The position numbers were made by a program, and so were the translations under genes. DNA of 5,196 nt, from contig JASLEQ010000803.1 in the NCBI GenBank assembly GCA_030151135.1, positions 1 through 5,196 of the forward strand. Reading direction: 5' to 3'. The notes below the pieces were generated by a model, which did no database searches, had not been told where the DNA came from, and saw only the letters and a program-made list of their open reading frames with translations. This DNA is from Candidatus Sulfotelmatobacter sp. Lineage in GTDB: Bacteria > Acidobacteriota > Terriglobia > Terriglobales > SbA1. Positions 1 through 5,196 of the stretch are shown piece by piece. The stretch's first letter is position 1. Every line of letters starts with the position of its first letter.

Positions 1-128
1 TACGGCGTGCGCGCGACGATATTCCAGTCGGAAACTTTCGAGTCGAACATCGCGAATCCGTCGTGATGGCGTGACGTGATCGTGATGTACTTCATGCCGG
101 CAGCTTTCGCGAGCGAAACCCACGCGTG
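1..128 (-). pseudogene. Antisense fragment of a GH29 alpha-L-fucosidase gene
   Basis: Read on the minus strand from 128 down to 3, this stretch is open for 42 codons. It encodes [20 protein letters not shown] followed by [18 protein letters not shown] and ARTP. That is the conserved GH29 segment which the plus-strand gene also encodes from about position 129. The minus copy carries the family-like WVSLAKAAG lead-in, which the plus copy lacks (it reads [10 protein letters not shown]). It therefore preserves a few genuine residues upstream of the break. It has no start or stop inside the window and is cut by the left edge. It is either the second half of a fold-back artefact or the remnant of an inverted second copy. 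The coding identity is clear; its biological reality is doubtful. Confidence 0.7.
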
Positions 129-239
129 CGCGAAGGCTGCAGGCATGAAGTACATCACGATCACGTCGCGCCATCACGACGGATTCGCGATGTTCGACTC
201 GAAAGTTTCCGACTGGAATATCGTCGCGCGCACGCCGTA
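1..239. repeat. Near-perfect inverted repeat (arms 1-111 and 129-239)
   Basis: Base i pairs with base 240-i from position 1 to 111. There are only three mismatched pairs in 111 (72/168, 99/141, 105/135). The unpaired centre is 112-128 and ends in the 8-bp palindrome CACGCGTG (121-128). The left arm runs to the very edge of the window, so the repeat may extend further. Both arms lie in GH29 fucosidase coding sequence, on opposite strands. There are no terminal repeats, transposase or target duplication to suggest a mobile element. A fold-back chimera at a contig end, joining two slightly different alleles, is the simplest explanation; a genuine inverted duplication is possible. Confidence 0.95.
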
Positions 240-1167
240 CAAGAGAGATCCGCTGAAGATGCTTGCCGACGAATGCCACAAGCAAGGCATCAAGCTCTTC
301 TTTTATTATTCGCAGCTCGACTGGCACAATCCGGATTACTATCCGCGCGGCGCAACCGACTGGCCCAATGGACGTCCCGATCACGGCGACTTCAATGCCT
401 ACGTCGACAACTACATGGACGGACAACTCACCGAGTTGCTCACGAACTACGGACCGATCGGCGGAATCTGGTTCGATGGCATGTGGGACAAGCCGAACGC
501 GGACTGGCATCTCGACAAGACCTACGCGCTGATTCACAAGTTGCAGCCCGCTGCGCTGATCATCCCGAATCATCATCAGACGCCGCGTCCCGGCGAAGAT
601 GTTCAGACCTTCGAACGCGACCTGCCTGGACAGAACTCCGCGGGATTCAACACGACGTTCATCAGCACGCAGCTCCCGCTCGAAAGCTCCGACACGCTCA
701 ACGAAAATTGGGGATTCAACATCGGCGACAGCAACTACAAGAGCGCTCAGGAACTGGAGCGAAGGCTGGTCCGCGCGGCAGGAAACAACTCGAACCTGCT
801 GATGAATATTGGCCCGTATCCGAATGGCGAGATCGATCCGCAGTTCCAGACGCGCCTGCGCGCCGTTGGAGAGTGGCTCTCAAAGTATGGAGATTCGATC
901 TACGGAACCAGAGGCGGTCCGCTCACTCCCGCAGATTGGGGAGTAACGACGCAGAAAGGCAACAACATTTACGTCCACGTGCTGAACTGGGCCGCTCCCC
1001 TGCTGGCTCTACCCCCGATCCAGTCCAAGGTCACTGCGGCCCGCGTTCTACTCGACAACCACTCAGTCACCTTCACTCAAAATGCGGACGGCGTCGTCCT
1101 GAAATTGCCTTCGCCTTCCCAGGACGAAACTGACCGGGTCATTGTGCTGTCTCTTGGCACGAATTGA
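76..1167 (+). CDS. GH29 alpha-L-fucosidase, N-terminally incomplete
   Basis: A glycoside hydrolase of family GH29, which removes alpha-L-fucose from glycans, usually after export. Numbering from the GTG at 76, the HHDGF motif is at residues 33-37, the [16 protein letters not shown] segment starts at 77, and the IWFDG motif at 131-135 holds Asp134, the expected catalytic nucleophile. The later conserved parts [21 protein letters not shown] and YGTRGGP are also present, followed by a short beta-rich C-terminus. Known GH29 enzymes are commonly over 430 residues; here the signal peptide and the early substrate-pocket segment (FGMFIHWG type) are missing. Residues 1 to about 17 come from the antisense arm of the inverted repeat, and an in-frame TGA sits at 64-66. 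The start at 76 is therefore only the formal limit of the open frame; true homology begins near 129. The gene converges with the regulator, 30 bp away. The family is certain; the 5' end is not. Confidence 0.9.
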   Translation: MIVMYFMPAAFASETHACAKAAGMKYITITSRHHDGFAMFDSKVSDWNIVARTPYKRDPLKMLADECHKQGIKLFFYYSQLDWHNPDYYPRGATDWPNGRPDHGDFNAYVDNYMDGQLTELLTNYGPIGGIWFDGMWDKPNADWHLDKTYALIHKLQPAALIIPNHHQTPRPGEDVQTFERDLPGQNSAGFNTTFISTQLPLESSDTLNENWGFNIGDSNYKSAQELERRLVRAAGNNSNLLMNIGPYPNGEIDPQFQTRLRAVGEWLSKYGDSIYGTRGGPLTPADWGVTTQKGNNIYVHVLNWAAPLLALPPIQSKVTAARVLLDNHSVTFTQNADGVVLKLPSPSQDETDRVIVLSLGTN

Positions 1168-1197
1168 CAATGCCTGAAAGGTTCTAGCACTCAGACG

Positions 1198-1914
1198 CTA
1201 GGACTGCACGATCTTTTCCAGGGCTATGCGGCTGCGGATCACGAGCGTGGCCCCTTTTGCCTGCATCAGCTGTTTCTTCTTGAATTCCGAGAATAGCCGG
1301 CTGACGGTTTCACGCGTCGTCCCAATGATCTCGGCGATCTCTTCGTGCGTCAGGTTCAATCGGACCTGTGAGGAGCCGTCCGTTTGCGTGTTCTTTGTCG
1401 ACCAGGTCAACAGCAGCTTTGCAAATTTTTCCGACGGAGACGCTGACAGCCCCAGGGTCCGGATCTCTTCGTACGCGGTGAAGTAATTCCGGCTGAGTTG
1501 CTGCGCCACGCGCATCGCGGCCTCCGGAAATTCCCGCAGCAACAACTGCAGCGAATCCCGCGGAATAAAGTTTGCCTGTCCGGGCTCCATCATTTCAGCG
1601 GTAACTTCGTACGGCCGGTTCGAGACAACTGCATTCAGGCCCAGCACGTCGCCTGAGTCCGAGATCTTGGTGATGATCGTCTTGCCCTCACGCGAAGTCG
1701 TCGAGAGTTTCACCTTCCCGCTGCACAGCACAAATACCCCGCGCGGCATCTGCCCTTCGATAAACAGCATTGCACCCTTCGGGTATACCGCCGTCGACTT
1801 GATCTCATTCAGGCGCTGTCCGGCGGGGGCCGAAAGGTTGCAGAACAGATGTTCCCCGCGAAATGGACAAGACAGGCAGTTGTCGAGAATATTCAGACCA
1901 TAAGGAGCTCGCAT
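1198..1914 (-). CDS. Crp/Fnr-family transcriptional regulator with FNR-like cysteine cluster
   Basis: A 238-residue DNA-binding regulator of the Crp/Fnr superfamily. A cyclic-nucleotide-binding-like beta-barrel spans about 35-125, a dimerisation helix about 128-155, and a winged helix-turn-helix about 160-235 with LTHEEIAEIIGTTRETVSRL at 188-207. The N-terminus has Cys13, Cys16 and Cys25 (CxxC-x8-C), and Cys64 lies in the barrel. This resembles the [4Fe-4S] ligand region of FNR, although the position matching FNR Cys122 appears to be Ala114. The phosphate-binding stretch (GDVLGLNAVVSNRPYE, 88-103) lacks the GE...RS pattern of cAMP-binding CRP, so cAMP is an unlikely ligand. Redox or oxygen sensing is an inference. 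The recognition helix combines Arg201, Glu202, Ser205 and Arg206. The ATG at 1914 was chosen because a strong Shine-Dalgarno precedes it; the frame stays open to 2025, but those 37 extra residues look non-coding. Confidence 0.92.
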   Translation of the reverse strand: MRAPYGLNILDNCLSCPFRGEHLFCNLSAPAGQRLNEIKSTAVYPKGAMLFIEGQMPRGVFVLCSGKVKLSTTSREGKTIITKISDSGDVLGLNAVVSNRPYEVTAEMMEPGQANFIPRDSLQLLLREFPEAAMRVAQQLSRNYFTAYEEIRTLGLSASPSEKFAKLLLTWSTKNTQTDGSSQVRLNLTHEEIAEIIGTTRETVSRLFSEFKKKQLMQAKGATLVIRSRIALEKIVQS

Positions 1915-1921
1915 CTTTGAA

Positions 1922-1929
1922 CCTCCTCC
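1922..1929 (-). promoter_or_regulatory. Ribosome binding site of the Crp/Fnr regulator
   Basis: On the minus strand this reads GGAGGAGG, with 7 nt (TTCAAAG) before the ATG at 1914. It is the best Shine-Dalgarno in the window and decides the start against the longer open frame beginning at 2025. Confidence 0.8.
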
Positions 1930-2131
1930 GGGCCGGCGGCACCCCCAATCGGCGTCTTCGCTCAACCCACCTCTGCTATGGCACGCGGCAGGCCATTGCC
2001 GGTGGGAACTCCCCCAGGCAGCCACAATTAAGATGCAAGCCGTTGATAATATTGAACTTGATTGAGGATCGAGAGTTCAGCCCGGCCGCGATCGCAGAAC
2101 TGCGGGAAGGGACACCGCCGGGTTATTTCCC

Positions 2132-2169
2132 TCACAATCCTGTGTGATCTGCATCACCTTATTATGTGA
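2132..2169. promoter_or_regulatory. Probable Crp/Fnr-type operator: four half-sites at 11-bp spacing
   Basis: TGTGA (2143-2147), N6, TCACC (2154-2158) matches the E. coli CRP consensus TGTGA-N6-TCACA at 9 of 10 positions. Its core GTGAT-CTGC-ATCAC is a perfect palindrome. It is flanked by TCACA (2132-2136) and TGTGA (2165-2169), each also separated by exactly 6 bp, so half-sites recur every 11 bp, about one helical turn. The only gene it can sensibly serve is the regulator at 1914, whose start codon is about 235 nt from the palindrome centre. Autoregulation by that protein is an inference. The central palindrome is well supported; the function of the outer half-sites is not. Confidence 0.6.
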
Positions 2170-2275
2170 TCGACGAACTGAAAGTAACTCCCGGCGGGTA
2201 CTGCGGAAAGGCAGCCTCGCCTGAGCGCCCACTTTCCATCTTCCGCCGCTCGACTTTTTTCACCGCGAACACCAG

Positions 2276-3028
2276 TCACGGTCCGACCGCGACCTGCAGC
2301 GGCCCTGGCGTTTGCAAGCGTTCCCGGTGGATCACATTCCTGGACGCAACCTCGGCGATTGCATCAACGTGCACCACGTAGCTTCCTCGCGGCAGCACCT
2401 CGCCAAATGGCAACTCCATGTCCACCGTTCCCCGCTTCAACGGAAAATGCTGGTACCCGATCGCCACCGCACGCCCGTTTGGCGGGACCGCGAGCACGAT
2501 TAACGTCAGATCCATGTCGTCCTGAGTAGTGTTTGAGACGGTCACGCTTCCGTCGACCCGGTTGCCGCTGACATGCGCCTCTTTCTTCCAGTTCAAGCTC
2601 AACGCCGACAGCACGCGCAACACGAATGCTTTGTGCACCGCTTGTTGCGCTCCGTCGCGAACCTCCACCGTAAAGCGGAACTCCCCTGCCCGTTGCGGCT
2701 GGCCATGGAACAGCCCATCCTGCTCGAGCCTCAGACCTGGGGGAAGAAGGCCTTTGTCAGGACCGTTTTCAACACTCCACCGCAATGGCGCAACGCCTCC
2801 ATGCGCACGAAATCGGTATTCATAGTTCGCCAACGGGTAAGTGTCGGGAAGCCGCGAATCGCTCTCAATGACAATTTCATTGTCTTGATCGCTTTGAGCT
2901 GGAGCGGATGGCTGCGCCTGCTGACGGACCGCGCCCCCAACCGCATTAGCGCAAAGGGCAACACAAACAACCGCAAGCGCGATCAACACTTCGTACCCGC
3001 GGCCGGATTGTTTGGCTGTCGAAGTCAT
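2276..3028 (-). CDS. Exported or membrane-anchored protein with putative Ig (He_PIG-like) domain
   Basis: A 250-residue protein of unknown specific role. A basic N-terminus is followed by a hydrophobic stretch at about 12-33 (a signal peptide or membrane anchor), then a Gln/Ala/Pro-rich linker (35-50). Residues about 60-140 match the putative Ig (He_PIG, cadherin-like) fold: LPDTYPLANYEYRF, then a GG-x-P-x-x-W element (77-84), LPPGLRLEQDGLFHGQP (95-111) and AGEFRFTVEVRD (114-125). Residues 144-250 are rich in alternating hydrophobic positions and probably form a second beta-sandwich, with no family that I recognise. It is therefore likely a periplasmic or surface binding protein. The ATG at 3028 has only a weak upstream Shine-Dalgarno, but it places the hydrophobic segment correctly. 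The gene diverges from the 3220 gene and reads toward the regulator 361 bp away. Confidence 0.82.
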   Translation of the reverse strand: MTSTAKQSGRGYEVLIALAVVCVALCANAVGGAVRQQAQPSAPAQSDQDNEIVIESDSRLPDTYPLANYEYRFRAHGGVAPLRWSVENGPDKGLLPPGLRLEQDGLFHGQPQRAGEFRFTVEVRDGAQQAVHKAFVLRVLSALSLNWKKEAHVSGNRVDGSVTVSNTTQDDMDLTLIVLAVPPNGRAVAIGYQHFPLKRGTVDMELPFGEVLPRGSYVVHVDAIAEVASRNVIHRERLQTPGPLQVAVGP

Positions 3029-3219
3029 CCCAGATCAGAAGTCCTGCCTTACTACTCTCCCATATGCCGACGTCGCCACGTAATACGAATGATCCTGCAT
3101 CCCGGTCTTGCGTTTTGTGATCCGATACACGGAGGTCACGTTGCGAAAATTGTGCAATTCTGAAAAACTAATGAAACGAATGCCGTCCTGACGGCCTTCA
3201 CCTTCAACGCTAAGGCAAA
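3029..3219. promoter_or_regulatory. Divergent intergenic region
   Basis: These 191 bp must carry promoters for both the minus-strand Ig-domain gene and the plus-strand membrane-protein/efflux group. It includes the inverted repeat AATTG-TG-CAATT (3148-3159) and a small hairpin GCCGT-CCTG-ACGGC (3182-3195) in what would be the plus-strand leader. The ATG at 3220 has a modest AAGG upstream. No -35/-10 pair stands out. Confidence 0.5.
3141..3191 (+). CDS. Possible 16-residue leader peptide
   Basis: A TTG codon at 3141 lies 4 nt after GGAGGT (3131-3136), one of the few strong Shine-Dalgarno sequences in the window. It opens a 16-codon frame (MRKLCNSEKLMKRMPS) ending at TGA 3189-3191. That stop lies inside the hairpin at 3182-3195, 28 nt before the membrane-protein start. 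This arrangement recalls translated leaders that affect downstream expression. However, the frame is very short, the start is TTG, and chance is a real possibility. Confidence 0.2.
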   Translation: MRKLCNSEKLMKRMPS

Positions 3220-3633
3220 ATGGAACTCCTGCTAAATCTTGGCTGGCTGCTGCTGGCTGTGCCGGCCTTCTGGCTCTGGCGCGAATCGACCCGCTCGCCG
3301 GGTCAACGACGTTTCGGCGCCTTGCAGGGTGTCTTCTGTCTAGCCTGTGCCCTGGTCATTCTCTTTCCGGTCGTTTCCGCTACTGACGACCTCAGGGTCA
3401 TGCGCGCCGAGATGGAAGAGTCCCCGACCGGCAAACGCAGTATAGGGCAATCGGGCAGCGAAAAAAGCTCGGCTTCCGGTTCCCAGACCCAGCCTGCTCT
3501 GGTGCTTTCGGTTCATACGCCAGTCCCTTTTGAGCACGGCTGGCTTTCACTTGCAGCAATTCCTCTTTTCACCCCAGCATCCCCCGCTTTAATTCGCGCC
3601 GGCCGCGCGCCTCCACAATCAACAGTCAGTTAG
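3220..3633 (+). CDS. Small two-helix membrane protein upstream of the efflux genes
   Basis: A 137-residue hypothetical protein; I do not recognise a named family. It has two hydrophobic segments, about 3-20 (LLLNLGWLLLAVPAFWLW) and 33-52 (ending LVILFPVVSA), joined by a short basic loop (RESTRSPGQRR). An acidic stretch follows (DDLRVMRAEMEE, 56-67), then a Ser/Gly/Lys/Gln-rich linker, a moderately hydrophobic segment near 102-117 and a basic, Pro-rich tail containing RAPP. The small size, the position just before the TolC-family gene on the same strand, and the RAPP tail recall the short accessory proteins that precede CzcCBA-type metal efflux operons. That link is positional inference only. 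The start has a weak AAGG Shine-Dalgarno. A weak terminator-like element may separate it from the next gene, 156 bp downstream. Confidence 0.72.
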   Translation: MELLLNLGWLLLAVPAFWLWRESTRSPGQRRFGALQGVFCLACALVILFPVVSATDDLRVMRAEMEESPTGKRSIGQSGSEKSSASGSQTQPALVLSVHTPVPFEHGWLSLAAIPLFTPASPALIRAGRAPPQSTVS

Positions 3634-3668
3634 TGCGGATTGCTGATCAGTCCTAAGACAACAACAGT

Positions 3669-3685
3669 GGTCCGGGGCCCTTTTT
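3669..3685 (+). terminator. Weak terminator-like hairpin
   Basis: GGTC (3669-3672), loop CGG, GGCC (3676-3679), then CTTTTT. The stem is only 4 bp and includes a G-U pair, so termination, if any, would be partial. It lies 36 nt after the stop of the membrane-protein gene and before the efflux genes. It could reduce read-through between them. Confidence 0.25.
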
Positions 3686-3789
3686 AGAAACTCCTGAAGC
3701 GGGAAAACCAATAGCAACCGCCGCATTTGGCGGCAGTATATCCCGCTCTGAATTGCACTCCTGCGGATTCCGCACGGACGGAGCTTTGG

Positions 3790-5085
3790 ATGCGATGGAA
3801 TCTACATATCGCGAGCACTCTCTTCATGGCAGCGCTGTTGCCTCTCAGCGCGCAAGTCGCGCCTCAGGCCGCTCCAGCTCCAGCCTTGGTGTGGTCGTGG
3901 GACCAGGTGAAGGAGAATTTCCACCTGAACAACACAACGTTGATGGCCAATAAGCTCAACATCGACGAACTCAAGGCGGAAGAAATCACCGCCCATCTGC
4001 GTCCCAATCCAGATTTCACCCTTTCCGCCGATGGAACCCAGATCGCCCCCAGCCGTGGAGTTTGGACGCCATTTGCCGGAACCTTCGTATCGCCGGGCGT
4101 GAGCTACCTCTTCGAGCGCCGCAACAAGCGCAATCTCCGTTTCGAGGCGGCGAAGCAAGGGACTGCCATCGGCGCGGCCCAGGCCACCGATTCCGAACGC
4201 GCCCTCCTCTTTAACCTTCGTTCCGCCTTTGTCGGCGTTCTTCAGGCGAAGGCTGTCGTGAAGGTTTCGGAAGACAACCTGGCGTATTACGACCGCATTC
4301 TCAAAATCAGCCGAGACCGTTTCGAGGCCGGAGACATTGCCCAGATCGATCTCGACCGCCTCGAACTCCAGAGGCTGCAATACGAGTCCGACCTGGAAAT
4401 TGCGCAAGTGAACCTACGTACGACGAAGATTAACCTTCTCGCCCTGCTCGACGATCGCCGCCCCGTGGATAGCTTCGACGTGGAAGGAACCTTCGATTTC
4501 ACTGACGGCCTTCTGTCGCTCGACGACTACCGCAAGGACGCCCTTGACGCTCGCCCCGATTTGAAAGCTGCCGTACTTACCGTGCAGCAGGCACAAACGA
4601 ATTACCAGCTAGCCGAGGCGAACGGCTCCGTCGATCCCACCATCGGCATCTGGTTCACTCACAATGGATCGTTCAACAATCCCGAGGCTCTAAATACAAT
4701 CGGCGCCAGCGTCAACATCCCGTTGCGCATCTTCGACCACAATCAGGGCGAAAAGCTGCGCACAAAGATTGATATCGACCGCAGCGAAAAGCTGCGCCAG
4801 GGAACCGAAACCCAGGTGTTCGCCGATGTGGATGGCGCTTACGCGACCCTCACTTCTAACATCGCGCTTCTGAAACCGTACAAGGAAAAGTATCTGGCCC
4901 AGGCCGTTCATGTTCGCGACACTGTGCAGTTCTCGTATCAGCACGGCGGCGTGGCGCTCATCGACTTCTTGAATGCCGAGAATGAATATCGCGCCGTTCA
5001 ACTGAGTTACGTGAACCTGGTAGGCGCGTATCTCACTGCTGCGGCCCAACTGAATCAGGCCGTCGGACGCGAGGTGATCCAATGA
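3790..5085 (+). CDS. TolC-family outer-membrane efflux protein, CzcC/CusC-like
   Basis: The outer-membrane channel of a tripartite efflux pump, 431 residues, a usual length for the family. It has a signal peptide (MRWNLHIASTLFMAALLPLSA, cleavage likely before Gln22) and two outer-membrane efflux protein (OEP) repeats. The internal duplication is visible: RFEAGDIAQIDLDRLELQRL (177-196) corresponds to the segment beginning SYQHGGVALIDFLNAENEYR (382-401). Each is followed by a long amphipathic helix, as in TolC hairpins. FDHNQGE (315-321), preceded by SVNIPLRI, matches the loop seen in CzcC/CusC-type and related members. The frame stays open to a TTG at 3727, but the ATG at 3790 was preferred because it starts the signal peptide and has GGAG (3780-3783) 6 nt upstream. 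The stop overlaps the next start (ATGA). Substrate cannot be read from the sequence; heavy-metal or drug efflux are both possible. Confidence 0.93.
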   Translation: MRWNLHIASTLFMAALLPLSAQVAPQAAPAPALVWSWDQVKENFHLNNTTLMANKLNIDELKAEEITAHLRPNPDFTLSADGTQIAPSRGVWTPFAGTFVSPGVSYLFERRNKRNLRFEAAKQGTAIGAAQATDSERALLFNLRSAFVGVLQAKAVVKVSEDNLAYYDRILKISRDRFEAGDIAQIDLDRLELQRLQYESDLEIAQVNLRTTKINLLALLDDRRPVDSFDVEGTFDFTDGLLSLDDYRKDALDARPDLKAAVLTVQQAQTNYQLAEANGSVDPTIGIWFTHNGSFNNPEALNTIGASVNIPLRIFDHNQGEKLRTKIDIDRSEKLRQGTETQVFADVDGAYATLTSNIALLKPYKEKYLAQAVHVRDTVQFSYQHGGVALIDFLNAENEYRAVQLSYVNLVGAYLTAAAQLNQAVGREVIQ

Positions 5086-5196
5086 CGAAATACATTCGAA
5101 TTTTGCGTGGGGACGGGCTGAGTGCCTCCCCTTCTCGCTGCGTTGCACTGATTTTGTCTCTCGCCATGTTGGCCTGCGGTCTGGCTTGTTCAAAAG
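5082..5196 (+). CDS. Start of a lipoprotein-like gene, probable RND efflux adaptor, cut by window edge
   Basis: ATG at 5082 overlaps the TolC-family stop as ATGA, indicating translational coupling. Thirty-eight codons are visible before the right edge with no stop. The product starts MTKYIRILRGDGLSASPSRC and continues with a hydrophobic core (VALILSLAMLA) ending CGLACSK. That is an N-terminal export signal with two cysteines that could act as a lipidation site, although neither context is a textbook lipobox. Periplasmic adaptor (membrane fusion) proteins are commonly lipoproteins encoded next to a CzcC/TolC-like gene, so that role is the best guess. No adaptor domain falls inside the window. 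Confidence 0.65.
   Translation, partial: MTKYIRILRGDGLSASPSRCVALILSLAMLACGLACSK

Larger units (their letters stand above)
1915..2275. promoter_or_regulatory. Gene-free upstream region of the Crp/Fnr regulator
   Basis: These 361 bp separate the regulator start from the 3' end of the Ig-domain gene, and both genes read leftward. It should contain the regulator's promoter, a long leader, and any terminator of the Ig-domain gene. I could not assign a convincing -35/-10 pair. It holds an AT-rich stretch (2037-2066), the palindrome CGCAG-AA-CTGCG (2093-2104), and the half-site array at 2132-2169. Short open frames crossing this stretch show no recognisable protein features. No clear intrinsic terminator was seen just after 2276. 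Confidence 0.6.

Noticed and set aside
1184..1201. CTAGC-N8-GCTAG inverted repeat between the convergent fucosidase and regulator genes, considered as a bidirectional terminator.
   Set aside because: The stem is only 5 bp and AT-containing, no T-tract follows on either strand, and it overlaps the regulator stop codon.
1915..2025. N-terminal extension of the Crp/Fnr frame up to an ATG at 2025.
   Set aside because: The extra residues (Trp/Gly/Arg/Ser-rich) do not resemble the family, and a strong Shine-Dalgarno sits directly before the ATG at 1914.
2043..2056. TTGAT-AATA-TTGAA as an FNR box.
   Set aside because: Only one half matches TTGAT; the other half should be ATCAA and is not.
2573..3163. 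Long plus-strand open frame opposite the Ig-domain gene.
   Set aside because: Its translation is Arg/His/Pro-rich without domain features and lies antisense to a gene with a clear signal segment and Ig motifs.
3718..3734. CCGCC/GGCGG hairpin upstream of the TolC-family gene as a terminator or riboswitch.
   Set aside because: A 5-bp stem with no T-run and no recognisable riboswitch core; too weak to call.
3727..3789. Extension of the TolC-family gene to a TTG at 3727.
   Set aside because: It would bury the signal peptide 21 residues inside the protein, and the ATG at 3790 has a good GGAG.
4748..4797. Exact 14-bp direct repeat GCGAAAAGCTGCGC (4748-4761 and 4784-4797), 36 bp apart.
   Set aside because: It is in frame inside the TolC-family gene, encodes a repeated EKLR in a helical region, and needs no explanation beyond coding.

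Overview
The window looks like chromosomal DNA from a moderately GC-rich Gram-negative bacterium. Two genes encode an outer-membrane TolC-family protein and the start of a lipoprotein-like exported protein. The mix of a GH29 fucosidase, a small exported putative-Ig-domain protein, a Crp/Fnr regulator and a CzcC-like efflux operon would fit Acidobacteriota, but that placement is an inference from gene content. No RNA genes, CRISPR arrays, transposases or integrases were found.

Layout. (1) Positions 1-239 form a near-perfect inverted repeat with arms 1-111 and 129-239 and a 17-nt centre. Both arms encode the same piece of a GH29 alpha-L-fucosidase, one on each strand. The right arm continues into the body of the fucosidase, which ends at 1167 and lacks its real N-terminus. 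(2) Converging on it is a Crp/Fnr-family regulator (1914-1198, minus). It has an FNR-like N-terminal cysteine cluster and an effector domain that does not look cAMP-binding. (3) Upstream of the regulator lies a 361-bp gene-free stretch. It contains a good CRP-type palindrome embedded in an array of four half-sites spaced exactly 11 bp apart (2132-2169). (4) A minus-strand gene (3028-2276) encodes an exported or membrane-anchored protein with a putative Ig (He_PIG-like) domain. (5) After a 191-bp divergent intergenic region, a plus-strand group begins: a 137-aa two-helix membrane protein (3220-3633), a TolC/CzcC-like outer-membrane factor (3790-5085), and an ATGA-overlapping gene that runs off the right edge (5082-5196), probably the periplasmic adaptor of the same pump.

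How the genes relate. The right-hand group is probably an RND-type tripartite efflux operon whose pump gene lies beyond the window. The regulator may control itself through the 11-bp-phased sites upstream. The fucosidase and the Ig-domain protein show no evident link to either. The strongest structural oddity is the left-edge inverted repeat, which is more likely a fold-back assembly or amplification artefact than a biological element. The regulator with its phased operator array is the most promising biology. I see no convincing new multi-gene system.
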